Assembly: GCF_002836735.1 (NCBI RefSeq)
Contig: NZ_PJAS01000052.1
Location: 62,001-126,000, forward strand
Source: Psychrobacter sp. 4Bb
GTDB lineage: Bacteria; Pseudomonadota; Gammaproteobacteria; Pseudomonadales; Moraxellaceae
Direction: 5' to 3'
Length of the DNA stretch: 64,000 bases
Part shown: one piece after another, positions 48,490 through 56,522 of the stretch
Layout of the letters: each line of letters opens with the position of its first letter
Numbering within the stretch: the stretch's first letter is position 1
The notes under the pieces: generated by a model
Told to the model about the DNA's origin: nothing
Databases searched by the model: none
The model's input: only the letters and a program-made list of their open reading frames with translations
Made by a program: the position numbers and the translations under genes

Positions 48490-48815
48490 TTTCATTACTA
48501 ATCACTTTTTTATAGTGATGAAATATTATTCACCTTTTCATATCGTAATGAATGTTATGGTAAATAATGGTTCCCTAGTGAGGACTTGAACCTTTGGCTG
48601 TGGGCTAATGGTATCGACGTTTTAACTCGCTGAAATAGTCACAGTGTACTTCATGGTGTACTTACCAGACATATTCTATTCGTGATCGGTGCGCTATACA
48701 GGCATCGGAATACTAACCTTAGGTATAAATTTATATACCATGAAATTGATAGTATGAGTCGTTACGAACGTTATGTTAAATGGTTTTGACTAAATTATTC
48801 TGAGACGAAAATAAT
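48490..48815. other. AT-rich region with a tRNA-3'-like fragment upstream of the orphan gene
   Basis: 326 bp. At about 48568-48593 the minus strand reads GGTTCAAGTCCT then CACTAGGGAACCA. This looks like the T-loop, acceptor end and CCA of a tRNA, but the T-stem pairs poorly and no D-arm or anticodon arm follows, so it is at most a remnant. No other feature. Confidence 0.4.
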
Positions 48816-49286
48816 ATGAAACAAGAAGAAATTAGAGAAAAAATGACCATTCTTATTGATAAGTTATTATCAAATACTTTAAGTGAGCAAGAAGATGACA
48901 AAGTTTTGGATGAAATCAGTCGAATTTCTCCATATCGATATTGGAGTGATTTAATTTTCTGGACTAACGACTACGTTGATGAGATTGATGGAAACCTTAA
49001 GTTAAAGCACGACGAGTTTTTTGATGAGGTATTTAACGGTTCTAAATTAAATGAAGAACAGAAAAAACAGAAAATCAAAGAACTTTTGGCACATTTAATA
49101 ACAAATGATTTTTCAGGTTTGCCGATACAGTCTAGCATGGCTGTAAGCGCTGAAATTGATAGACTATCTCCTGATAAGAATTGGTGGGCAATCCTATATT
49201 CGAATACAGGCGTTTTGAATCCAGAGTTTATGGATAGAGAAGGTGATTTTAATTATGAACTGTTTGTTGAAAAGCTATTTGATTAG
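48816..49286 (+). CDS. Orphan protein made of two tandem ~68-residue repeats
   Basis: A 156-aa acidic, helical-looking cytoplasmic protein, unrecognised. Residues 6-73 and 87-155 are clearly two copies of one unit. Matching blocks are DEISRISPYRYWSDLIFW with AEIDRLSPDKNWWAILYS, and HDEFFDEVF with NYELFVEKLF. The DNA is visibly richer in A and T than its neighbours. The gene has no operon partner, and tRNA-3'-like fragments lie on both sides, which suggests horizontal gain. Small acidic proteins of this kind are often toxin-immunity or anti-defence proteins, but no family is claimed. Confidence 0.7.
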   Translation: MKQEEIREKMTILIDKLLSNTLSEQEDDKVLDEISRISPYRYWSDLIFWTNDYVDEIDGNLKLKHDEFFDEVFNGSKLNEEQKKQKIKELLAHLITNDFSGLPIQSSMAVSAEIDRLSPDKNWWAILYSNTGVLNPEFMDREGDFNYELFVEKLFD

Positions 49287-49307
49287 CATGAGTCTATTAT
49301 TTGAGAG

Positions 49308-49381
49308 TATAGTTCCCATGTAGGGTGTCGAACCAGCGAAAGCACCTGATTGGTCATCCTAATGTATATCCCAACGGAACC
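49308..49381 (-). other. Second tRNA-3'-like fragment downstream of the orphan gene
   Basis: On the minus strand, GGTTCGACACCC then TACATGGGAACTA resembles the fragment at 48568-48593. The 70 nt to its 5' side (GGTTCC...) give only a 5-bp acceptor-like pairing (GTTCC with GGAAC) and a 3-bp T-stem. It does not fold as a functional tRNA. Confidence 0.35.
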
Positions 49382-49482
49382 AGCTAATTCACTCTCCAAA
49401 CGTATTAATAGACTACTTAAAACAGACTGTTAATATGGAACCACTTATAACAGACTCTTAAACGATTAATATCTACCAACGC

Positions 49483-49854
49483 CTACCAAACTAGCTTAAA
49501 GAAATAAAAGCCAAGCGCGGTTGCTAATAATGTCAGTCCAACGTGCAGGCCGATGAGCGCTAATCCTGCCAGCAGCCGCCCGTCATGGATAAAGCCAAAT
49601 ACCTCTGCACTAAACGTACTAAAGGTCGTTAGCCCGCCCAAAAATCCGGTAATCACAAACACGCGTACATGATCAGATAAATTGCTTCCCATGCGCTCAA
49701 ACCATACTAGCGCAAGCCCTATCAGCAGTCCGCCTAAGATATTGGCGCTCAGGGTACCGAGTGGCACCCAACCGTGCAAAGCATTAAAACGCGATAGCCA
49801 AGCTCGCAAACAAGCACCGAATGCTGCGCCCAAACCAATAGCAAGCCACTGCAT
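49483..49854 (-). CDS. crcB: Fluoride exporter CrcB/FluC
   Basis: A 123-aa small membrane channel, active as a dual-topology dimer, that expels fluoride. It has four hydrophobic helices, the conserved [18 protein letters not shown] N-terminus (here [14 protein letters not shown]), [10 protein letters not shown] and the signature [13 protein letters not shown]. The length is typical. No fluoride riboswitch was recognised upstream. It lies 44 bp downstream of tsaD on the same strand, so it may be co-transcribed. Confidence 0.93.
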   Translation of the reverse strand: MQWLAIGLGAAFGACLRAWLSRFNALHGWVPLGTLSANILGGLLIGLALVWFERMGSNLSDHVRVFVITGFLGGLTTFSTFSAEVFGFIHDGRLLAGLALIGLHVGLTLLATALGFYFFKLVW

Positions 49855-49898
49855 AGACTGTCCTTAATTCATATAAACGTATTGAACAAAAGGCTCAA

Positions 49899-50957
49899 TT
49901 ACACAGCTGGCAATTCTGTCATCGGCCAACGCGGAATACAGCTAACGGCCAAATCATCAGACTGTCCTGCTTGCAAGCGCTCAAAACCTGCATAAGCAAT
50001 CATCGCGCCATTATCCGTACATAGCGCAGGCGGTGCATAATGAACCGTTGCATTGATCTTAGCCAGTTCAGCCTCTAACATCTCACGCAGATGAGTATTG
50101 GCACTGACCCCGCCCGCAATTACTAAGCGGCTCATATCTGCTTGCTTGAGTGCTTTGACGCATTTTTTCACCAGTGTATCGACCACTGCATGCTGAAAGC
50201 TAGCGGCAATATCAGCACGAATTTTTGGATCGCTGTCAGCACCATTACCCGACCCTCCTGAATGTGGCGTATCTTTAATAAGATTATGCACGGCTGTTTT
50301 CATACCACTAAACGAAAAGTCTAGACCCCGATGTAGCATCGGTCTTGGAAGTGCGTAAGCGTCAGGATTACCAGTTTCTGCTAGTTTGGCAATATTAGGG
50401 CCGCCAGGATAAGGCAGACCCAACATTTTAGCGGCTTTATCAAAACACTCACCCGCCGCATCATCTATCGACTCACCCAATATCTCATACTGCCCAACAC
50501 CGTGAGCAGCAATGAGTAACGTATGCCCACCAGATACTAGTAGAGAGACAAAAGGAAATGCCGGAGGGTTTGCACCCATAAGCGGTGCCAAAAGATGGCC
50601 TTCCATATGATGAATACCAATCGCTGGAATATCCAAACCATATGCCAAGCTACGACCAAATAGTGCGCCTGTCATCAATGCACCAATAAGACCAGGCCCT
50701 TTAGTATAGGCAATCGCATCGATGTCGCTTTTTTTCATATCGTACTGTTCTAGCAGCTCATTAAGTAACGGCACAAGCTTGCGAATATGATCGCGGCTAG
50801 CAAGCTCAGGCACAACGCCACCATAAAGTGCGTGCAGCTCAATCTGAGAGTACAGTACTTGCCCGACCAAACCTTGGTTGTCGCTATTTATTTGCTCACT
50901 ATCAAAAATCGCTAGCCCCGTCTCATCACAAGATGTCTCTAAGCCCAATACTTTCAT
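49899..50957 (-). CDS. tsaD: tRNA N6-adenosine threonylcarbamoyltransferase TsaD
   Basis: A 352-aa catalytic subunit of the t6A37 tRNA modification enzyme, acting with TsaB, TsaE and TsaC. It starts [19 protein letters not shown]. The metal-binding HHMEGH is present, as are SGGHTLLI, the [11 protein letters not shown] block and [14 protein letters not shown] short insertion ([14 protein letters not shown]) lies near 238. The gene is essential in most bacteria. In E. coli it is divergent from rpsU; here rpsU is 2 kb away with two lipoprotein genes and repeat elements in between. Confidence 0.96.
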   Translation of the reverse strand: MKVLGLETSCDETGLAIFDSEQINSDNQGLVGQVLYSQIELHALYGGVVPELASRDHIRKLVPLLNELLEQYDMKKSDIDAIAYTKGPGLIGALMTGALFGRSLAYGLDIPAIGIHHMEGHLLAPLMGANPPAFPFVSLLVSGGHTLLIAAHGVGQYEILGESIDDAAGECFDKAAKMLGLPYPGGPNIAKLAETGNPDAYALPRPMLHRGLDFSFSGMKTAVHNLIKDTPHSGGSGNGADSDPKIRADIAASFQHAVVDTLVKKCVKALKQADMSRLVIAGGVSANTHLREMLEAELAKINATVHYAPPALCTDNGAMIAYAGFERLQAGQSDDLAVSCIPRWPMTELPAV

Positions 50958-51035
50958 ACTTTTGCCTTTATACTTTCGTTTTCGTGCTATTTTTGTCGCA
51001 CTTTTATCTTACATCATTTTGAGAAATTGGATAAC

Positions 51036-51143
51036 TATAGTCAAAGAACTCTAAAATGAGTACAAGGCAGCCGACTGCAGATTGTACAAGTAGTACATCT
51101 AAGGAGGGTAACGCCGTAGCGGTTTAGTAGTTCACCGACTATA
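51036..51143. repeat. 108-bp inverted-repeat element, copy 2
   Basis: TATAGTC at the left end and GACTATA at the right end are exact inverted repeats; the next bases (AAAGAACT / AGTTCACC) continue the match imperfectly. It matches the element at 28951-29058 in the opposite orientation over the same 108 bp. It lies in the gap between tsaD and the cytochrome gene terminator and has no coding capacity. Confidence 0.72.
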
Positions 51144-51221
51144 ATACAATCAGCCACACGCTATCTCGAATTCGCTTGATACAGCTGTATATTCTCAGAC
51201 TGGCATGACAAAAAACGTGCA

Positions 51222-51255
51222 TAAAAAAAACCGTCATTGTCAGTCACAATGACGG
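51222..51255 (-). terminator. Terminator of the cytochrome c lipoprotein gene
   Basis: A perfect 10-bp stem CCGTCATTGT / ACAATGACGG with a 5-nt loop, followed on the minus strand by eight T residues. Confidence 0.85.
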
Positions 51256-51301
51256 CAAGTTTAGCAAATTTCAATAGCTTACATACTCTATATATACCGT
51301 A

Positions 51302-51826
51302 TCAGCTTACCGACGCTAGCATATAATCAACCGCTGCTTTAACTTGTGCTTCGCTGACACCGTTTACCGCCTGCGCTGGCATTTTATTAAAGCCTTTAGC
51401 CGAGTGCATATATAGCGTCTCTTTGTCTTTGGTCAAACGAGCCGTCCAAGCCGCTGTATCACCATACTTTGGCGCATCGAGCAAACCTGCAGCATGACAA
51501 ACCTGACAGTTTGATTCATACAGTTTGGCACCTGCATCTGCTGCCAACACTTCAGGCTCAGAATCAGTTTCAGGTGTTACCACTGCGTCATCTACTATGT
51601 CGGCAGACTCTGTTGCTGCTTTTGGTTCTGTATCTGGCTCAACCACAGACTCAGGCGTCGTACCCTCGGCTACAGCTGTTTCTTCTATAGCGGTAGCAGG
51701 TTCATCGGCTACTGCAGACTCTTCCGTAGCTGTGTTATCACCGCTACAAGCACTCACAGCAAATGCCACGCTCATGCCGATCACAGACAATTTCAGCTTG
51801 TTCATATACGGTTGTATATCAATCAT
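51302..51826 (-). CDS. Cytochrome c5-like lipoprotein
   Basis: 174 aa. A signal peptide with lipobox VSAC (Cys near 27), then an acidic Ala/Thr/Glu-rich linker of about 75 residues, then a single class I cytochrome c domain with haem motif CQVCH (NCQVCHAAGLLDAPKYGD) and the distal Met in FNKMPAQ. This matches the c5/CytC_CBB3 type. It is probably a membrane-tethered electron carrier. Two starts are possible: 51826, which has AAGGG upstream, and the ATG at 51805 (MNKLKLSV), which gives a more standard signal peptide. No terminator separates it from the upstream acidic lipoprotein gene. Confidence 0.88.
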   Translation of the reverse strand: MIDIQPYMNKLKLSVIGMSVAFAVSACSGDNTATEESAVADEPATAIEETAVAEGTTPESVVEPDTEPKAATESADIVDDAVVTPETDSEPEVLAADAGAKLYESNCQVCHAAGLLDAPKYGDTAAWTARLTKDKETLYMHSAKGFNKMPAQAVNGVSEAQVKAAVDYMLASVS

Positions 51827-51958
51827 GGTTTTACCCTTACTTAGTCAGTCTGCAATCAATTAGAGATGCGTTATATCAGCTTAAATTACTTACGTATACG
51901 ACCAACGACTGTTTAATAGCCCATTGAGCTAATAGTCAATTCAGCACTAGATTCTAGT

Positions 51959-52330
51959 TTACTCGGCAGTGGCTTCAGCTGTATCTTCAGTAGCCGCCAT
52001 ATCAGCACTGTCAGTAGGAGCAGCGGCTGTATCCGCACTATCGGTAGCTGTTGCTTCTGCAGTATCAGCGTCAGCCGTTCCTGCTTCGGCAGTAGCTGTA
52101 CCATCAGCTTCTGTACCCGCAGCATCAGCCGCTGGCATTGGTGCTGTCTCTGGGAATTCCATTTCTTCAGCTGGTGGCGCATTTTTGATGGCAAGTTCAG
52201 CAGCTTCGTCAACGCGATCGATTGCCATTACTTCTTCATGCTCTTCGCCGCCACTACAAGCGCTCACGCTCACACCTAAAGTTACGATAAGTGCGGTGCT
52301 TAATGCCGTGTTAAATACTGTCTTTTTCAT
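51959..52330 (-). CDS. Acidic Ala/Thr/Glu-rich lipoprotein, hypothetical
   Basis: 123 aa from the ATG at 52330 (GAGG lies about 8 nt before it). The signal peptide MKKTVFNTALSTALIVTLGV ends in lipobox VSAC. The mature part is almost entirely Ala, Thr, Glu, Asp, Pro and Ser (for example TAEATATDSADTAAAPTDSA), so it is likely disordered. Its composition resembles the linker of the cytochrome encoded next. The DNA is internally repetitive and probably prone to slippage. No family is recognised. A 265-bp MITE-like element begins 48 bp upstream of its start codon. Confidence 0.75.
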   Translation of the reverse strand: MKKTVFNTALSTALIVTLGVSVSACSGGEEHEEVMAIDRVDEAAELAIKNAPPAEEMEFPETAPMPAADAAGTEADGTATAEAGTADADTAEATATDSADTAAAPTDSADMAATEDTAEATAE

Positions 52331-52378
52331 TCCAACATCCTCAATAAAATACACACAAAACGGTTCATAGGCTTACTA

Positions 52379-52643
52379 GGGTCTATTGAACTTTCAAATG
52401 TGGTGCTGGCAGTCACTATTTTTTAGACAATATGCAGTGAAATTGTTGAAGCCTAGTCATTCTAGGTTAAATTATTTCGCCATATATTGACAAAAAAGAG
52501 TACTGCCCTGAAAGGCTGATGCTAAAATTACCCCAACCGTTGTTGAAAACCTAGCTAAGGTCTCGACATTATCGTCGGTTTTCGCCTAGTTTGGTGTAAC
52601 TTTAGCCATCAGCAGCCCTAATATTTGAATATTCAATAGACCC
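52379..52643. mobile_element. 265-bp MITE-like element with terminal inverted repeats and TA flanks
   Basis: The left end GGGTCTATTGAACTTTCAAA and the reverse complement of the right end GGGTCTATTGAATATTCAAA differ at only 2 of 20 positions. Both ends are flanked by TA, the target duplication of IS630/mariner-type elements. Inside, a second inverted repeat (CTGATG..CTAAA.TTAC.CCAA) at about 52518-52541 faces 52595-52617. There is no ORF. This looks like a nonautonomous element sitting between an envelope lipoprotein gene and rpsU. Confidence 0.75.
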
Positions 52644-52807
52644 TATAATATGGGAATTATCATAGCATAAACTCCAATCAAACCGTTATAGACGGTAGGG
52701 GTTTTTTATTGATAAAGCGTTGTATATATGTCGAATTCATAGTTTGAGAGCCAAATTCAAATAGCTATCTAATTGAATACCTTATCAGCAATAAATGCTT
52801 AAAATCA

Positions 52808-52836
52808 TTGACTTTGTTGGTATTTTTTATTAAAAT
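52808..52836 (+). promoter_or_regulatory. Sigma-70 promoter of rpsU
   Basis: TTGACT, 17 bp, then TAAAAT. The predicted start near 52843 gives a leader of about 125 nt to the rpsU ATG. The promoter lies outside the MITE-like element, about 165 bp to its right. Confidence 0.6.
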
Positions 52837-52968
52837 ACCTGCCCTTACGCTAATGCGTGAGAATTGTCCTAGTTTGAGCTGATGCCTGTAATCTTGAGAT
52901 ATTACGGCTAAATACTAATACACAGCCAAACTAATGCCCTTATATCTCATCCTAATCGAGGAGTCTTC

Positions 52969-53184
52969 ATGCCTGCAGTTAAGGTTAAAGAAAACGAACC
53001 AGTTGATATCGCTATCCGTCGTTTCAAACGTGCTTGTGAAAAAGCTGGTGTATTATCAGACGTACGTAAGCGTGAGTTTTATGAAAAGCCAACGCAAGTA
53101 CGTAAGCGTAAAAAAGCTGCTGCCGTAAAGCGTTATAAGAAGAAGTTACAACGCGAAACTATTCGTACCACTCGTATGTACTAA
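52969..53184 (+). CDS. rpsU: 30S ribosomal protein S21
   Basis: A 71-aa small-subunit protein needed for initiation on natural mRNAs. The sequence is the standard S21: [40 protein letters not shown], then a very basic tail ending TTRMY. The ribosome site GAGGAG lies upstream. It is followed by its own terminator and then the yqeY-like gene, the usual order in this group. dnaG and rpoD, which often follow, are not here. Confidence 0.98.
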
Positions 53185-53220
53185 TCAGTAATCTGATTAG
53201 CTAAGTACAAGCGCTACACT

Positions 53221-53260
53221 AACGCCACTGTTATCAATCGATATCAGTGGCGTTTTTTAT
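53221..53260 (+). terminator. Terminator of rpsU
   Basis: AACGCCACTG pairs with CAGTGGCGTT, with further pairing inside (ATC/GAT), followed by T6. Confidence 0.85.
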
Positions 53261-53386
53261 GCTACAATTTTTGTTATTACTGCTGACATAATTTTTTATT
53301 AAAACCACTATCAGCAGGTTTTGTTCTAAAATTTAACAAACGACCTCTAACGAATAGCATTTAACAGATCGATAAGGATAATAGCA

Positions 53387-53836
53387 GTGAGCCAACTTAA
53401 ACAGACGTTATCAGATAATATCAAAGTTTCAATGAAAGCTCGTGAGCTTGAGCGCGTCAAAGTACTGCGCAACGTACAGTCAGTAGTGAAACAAATCGAG
53501 ATTGACCGTCAGACAGAACTTGATGATGCGCAAGTATTAGAAGTTTTGCAAAAACAGCTAAAGCAGCGCCAAGAGTCACTAACTATTTTTACAGAAAATG
53601 GCCGTGATGACTTAGCCACCAAAGAGCAGTTTGAGATTGATATTATCAACGAGTTTATGCCGCAGCAAATGAATCAAGACGAGATCATGGCATTGGTAAA
53701 TGCTGAAATCGCTGAGCAAGGTGCTACGTCTATGCGCGATATGGGCAGCGTCATGGGTGTCTTAAAGAACAAAACAGCTGGCCGTGCTGATCCTGCTTTG
53801 ATTTCTAAAATGGTCAAAGATGCGCTACAAGGCTAG
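53387..53836 (+). CDS. yqeY: GatB/YqeY domain protein
   Basis: A 149-aa YqeY family protein. Its C-terminal half resembles the tail domain of the amidotransferase subunit GatB that binds tRNA. Typical blocks are VKVLRNVQSVVKQIEID, VLQKQLKQRQESL, EIDIINEFMPQQMN and DMGSVMGVLKNKTAGRADPALIS. It starts with GTG, preceded by AAGGA at good spacing. The biological role is unsettled. It follows rpsU as in many proteobacteria but behind a terminator, so it is probably separately transcribed. Confidence 0.93.
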   Translation: MSQLKQTLSDNIKVSMKARELERVKVLRNVQSVVKQIEIDRQTELDDAQVLEVLQKQLKQRQESLTIFTENGRDDLATKEQFEIDIINEFMPQQMNQDEIMALVNAEIAEQGATSMRDMGSVMGVLKNKTAGRADPALISKMVKDALQG

Positions 53837-53872
53837 CACTTGCTATTGATTGGCAGGCTACTCTGTACAAAT

Positions 53873-53906
53873 AACCGCCTAAGGCTTAAAGTCTTTGGCG
53901 GTTTTT
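53873..53906. terminator. Shared terminator between yqeY and the bepA-like gene
   Basis: AACCGCCTAAGG pairs with CTTTGGCGGTT, followed by T5 on the plus strand. It overlaps the end of the convergent protease gene, including its stop codon. Confidence 0.7.
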
Positions 53907-55567
53907 ATTGCTTTGAGTTCTGCATTAATATTGGCCAATAACGGACGCGCACTATTGGCTTGATCCGTGGTTTGCAGGTTTTCCGTCAACTGTTTGGCTT
54001 GCGTCAAAGAGGTCAGCGCACTCTCATAGCGTCCATTCCATAGCTGATCATAACTGCGATAGCGCAATGCATTAATCGTCGCGATATTGGCTAACTGTGG
54101 TGAAGTGGTGGTCTTAGCAAGTTTTTCATTGGCAAGTTGCAAGCTTTGCCATGCATAACGATCGCTTGGCTGCTGTTCTGTTAGTGGCTTCAACAGCGCT
54201 TGAGCTTTTATCGGTTGATTACTGTTAGTCAGCGCTTCGGCCAGATAAAGGCGTAAGTCTCGACGCTCAGGATAGAGGCGCTGTTGGCTCTCTAAGACAT
54301 CTACGGTTTGTTGCCACTTACCTTGTTCACTTAATAACTGACTGTGCGTAATCGACAATAGAGGCTCTAAACTCTGACGCTGTGTGCTTGATAACGCACT
54401 TATCTCGGCCAATACCTTGTTGGCATCTGTAAAACGCTGCTGCTCTCCATACCAATGCATTAGCGCAAGTTTGGCCCCAAGACTGTTTTTGGCGGCCGTT
54501 GTCAACGTCACTTCAGACGCATGTTTACCAGTCACTTGCACACGCCAATACAACAAATCAAACAATGCTTGATGGCGCTGCTGCTGGCTCAATGAGAGCG
54601 CTGGATACTGCTGAGCGCGACTTTGTGACTCGCTCAACCGCTCATTACTCAGAGGATGTGAGCGTACAAAGCTCGGTAAGAATTGATTCTCAACTTGATT
54701 TAACTGACTCTGCTGATTCATCGTGGCAAAGAACCGTGGCATCGCCCGAGGATCATAACCCGCTTGGGTCATAATCTGCATTCCTACTCGGTCAGCCTCA
54801 CGTTCGTTACTACGGCTAAACGCCATGCTGCTATTCATCGAAGCCGTCTGACTGCCCATCATCACAGCCGCAGCGGCATCACCATCGACAGCTGAGGCAG
54901 CAATCGCGGCTAGCATACCGCCTAGCTGCATCAGCAAGGCTTTTTTACGTTCGTCAGCGCCGCTTTCGTAGTGTCGTTGACTGATATGCGCAACTTCATG
55001 CGCGACGACGCTCGCCAGCTCATCCATGCTACTAGCTGACAGTATCGTTCCAGTATTGATACCGATTACGCCACCAGGCGCTGCAAAGGCATTGATACTG
55101 GGATTATCAATGATAACAACGCCAAGTGGTGCTTGCTGACGAGCTTGGGCATTGAGACGCCACGTCATGTCTTTTATCGTTTCTTGTACCCAAGGATCAT
55201 GTTCCATTCTGACACGGCCATTGATATTCTGTAATGACCACTCGCCAAGCATTTTATTCTGATATTGCTCAGCAAAGCTCAAGCCTTGCCCGCGCAGATT
55301 TGGTAGATCTAGCGTTTGCGGATCTGTGACTTGCCACGAGCTATCAGCAAGTGGCAGCGTTTGACTCTCACGACTATGCGCACCACTAGCCATGGCTAGT
55401 AGCATCATTGACAACCCTACTTTGATACTATTTGGCAAAGCTAAACTCATGAAATGACGTTTATCTTTTCGCTTAGATAACATAATTGGTAAGCCTACAG
55501 AGTTTTTGGCTACTAAAGAGTTGTTGCTGTCGGGTCGCTTCGTTCTATGAGCATGGTACAAGTGCAT
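53879..55567 (-). CDS. bepA: M48 metalloprotease with TPR repeats, BepA-like
   Basis: A periplasmic zinc protease/chaperone for outer membrane protein and LptD assembly. It has the zinc motif HEVAHISQRH, then a Gly/Ala-rich helix and the third ligand region SNEREADRVGMQIM, then HPLSNERLSES. The C-terminal half contains TPR-like helices (about 350-540). The signal peptide lies around residues 40-65 (FMSLALPNSIKVGLSMMLLAMASGAHS). The longest frame has an unlikely hydrophilic leader, so the ATGs at 55483 or 55450 are better starts. At about 520 aa mature it is close to E. coli BepA (487). Confidence 0.9.
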   Translation of the reverse strand: MHLYHAHRTKRPDSNNSLVAKNSVGLPIMLSKRKDKRHFMSLALPNSIKVGLSMMLLAMASGAHSRESQTLPLADSSWQVTDPQTLDLPNLRGQGLSFAEQYQNKMLGEWSLQNINGRVRMEHDPWVQETIKDMTWRLNAQARQQAPLGVVIIDNPSINAFAAPGGVIGINTGTILSASSMDELASVVAHEVAHISQRHYESGADERKKALLMQLGGMLAAIAASAVDGDAAAAVMMGSQTASMNSSMAFSRSNEREADRVGMQIMTQAGYDPRAMPRFFATMNQQSQLNQVENQFLPSFVRSHPLSNERLSESQSRAQQYPALSLSQQQRHQALFDLLYWRVQVTGKHASEVTLTTAAKNSLGAKLALMHWYGEQQRFTDANKVLAEISALSSTQRQSLEPLLSITHSQLLSEQGKWQQTVDVLESQQRLYPERRDLRLYLAEALTNSNQPIKAQALLKPLTEQQPSDRYAWQSLQLANEKLAKTTTSPQLANIATINALRYRSYDQLWNGRYESALTSLTQAKQLTENLQTTDQANSARPLLANINAELKAIKTAKDFKP

Positions 55568-55841
55568 ATCCTATAAGATAATTGACGACGTCTTTTCGAC
55601 TATACGAGCTTGTTTATCCAAGGTCAATTCTACAATGCACTTAACTACCAATAACTTAGCCACCCGTCACGATTGCGCAACATGGCTGTGTAATTATTAA
55701 TTAGGCTACTATTTATGCAGTAAGTCTCAATCGTATAACTATTCATCGGGCAATTGCTAATCGCGCAACTCTTGGTTATATGATTCTAGTGAACCGAACG
55801 CAGCGTTGATTATATTCAACTGCAACTATACATTGTCTATT
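55568..55841. other. Divergent intergenic region, bepA-like to TusA-like
   Basis: Left part of a 421-bp gap between divergent genes. No repeat or RNA gene seen. The promoter of the protease gene was not located. Confidence 0.4.
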
Positions 55842-55850
55842 TGGTATAAT
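55842..55850 (+). promoter_or_regulatory. Extended -10 element upstream of the TusA-like gene
   Basis: TGGTATAAT, an extended -10 with poor -35. The predicted leader is about 130 nt to the ATG at 55989. Confidence 0.38.
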
Positions 55851-55988
55851 AAGCAACAATGATAGTAGGTTTAGGTGACTGTGATGACGACCTCATAATT
55901 TATGATTGATGGATTATGTTCGTACTCAATAACAAAGCCTATTATTAATAAAGCAAATTAAAATATAGATATCTACAAGGTTTAAGTT

Positions 55989-56444
55989 ATGCCCGCTGCT
56001 AGTGAATTAGTCATCGAACGTGTATCGCATTCTATACAGTTATCAGCGAATTTAACTGATGCACAGCAGAACGACATTGCAAGTTTATTAGAGCTGCTAC
56101 CGACTGAAATTCATAACTCAGATACTATAGCTACATCGCAATCTGAACTAAATATAAAAGGTTTCGTTGATGGACGCGGTCTTGCATGCCCTATGCCATT
56201 GTTAAAAACTAAGGTCGCATTACGTGACGTAACAGTTGGCGAATCACTGTATGTGGTTGCAACCGACCCTAACTCGCAAGCTGATATCACAGCGTTTTGT
56301 CGACAAAGTCAGCAATCACAGGCGACAGATTATTTAGAGCTAGTGGTCAATGAAGTTACTGACCATTCGTCAGTTGAGGGCACCTCATTACAGCGTTTCG
56401 CTACAATATATCACTTCATCATTACCAAAACTGATAGCAACTAA
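55989..56444 (+). CDS. TusA/SirA-family sulfurtransferase-like protein with N-terminal extension
   Basis: 151 aa. The TusA core spans about 57-150: VDGRGLACPMPLLKTKVALRD contains the CPxP sulfur-carrier motif (the Cys of ACPMP), followed by ESLYVVATDPNSQADITAFC and the final YHFIITK strand. Unlike the roughly 80-residue TusA, it has 55 extra N-terminal residues that do not look like a signal peptide and resemble no family known to me. The family moves persulfide sulfur for tRNA thiolation or other routes. It is followed by rpoH after 78 bp. Confidence 0.85.
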   Translation: MPAASELVIERVSHSIQLSANLTDAQQNDIASLLELLPTEIHNSDTIATSQSELNIKGFVDGRGLACPMPLLKTKVALRDVTVGESLYVVATDPNSQADITAFCRQSQQSQATDYLELVVNEVTDHSSVEGTSLQRFATIYHFIITKTDSN

Positions 56445-56522
56445 GCGCTGCTATCCTTTACAATTAAATCATAAAGATTTTTATCTGACTATTTGCTTAA
56501 CTATTTAACCAAGGTCAAGAAT

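Noticed and set aside
49308..49381. Functional tRNA gene downstream of the orphan ORF
   Set aside because: Only a 5-bp acceptor-like and a 3-bp T-stem pairing can be drawn, with no proper anticodon arm. It is listed only as a tRNA-like fragment.
49855..49898. Fluoride riboswitch before crcB
   Set aside because: The 44-bp gap to tsaD is too short, and no GGNGAUGGC-type pattern is present.
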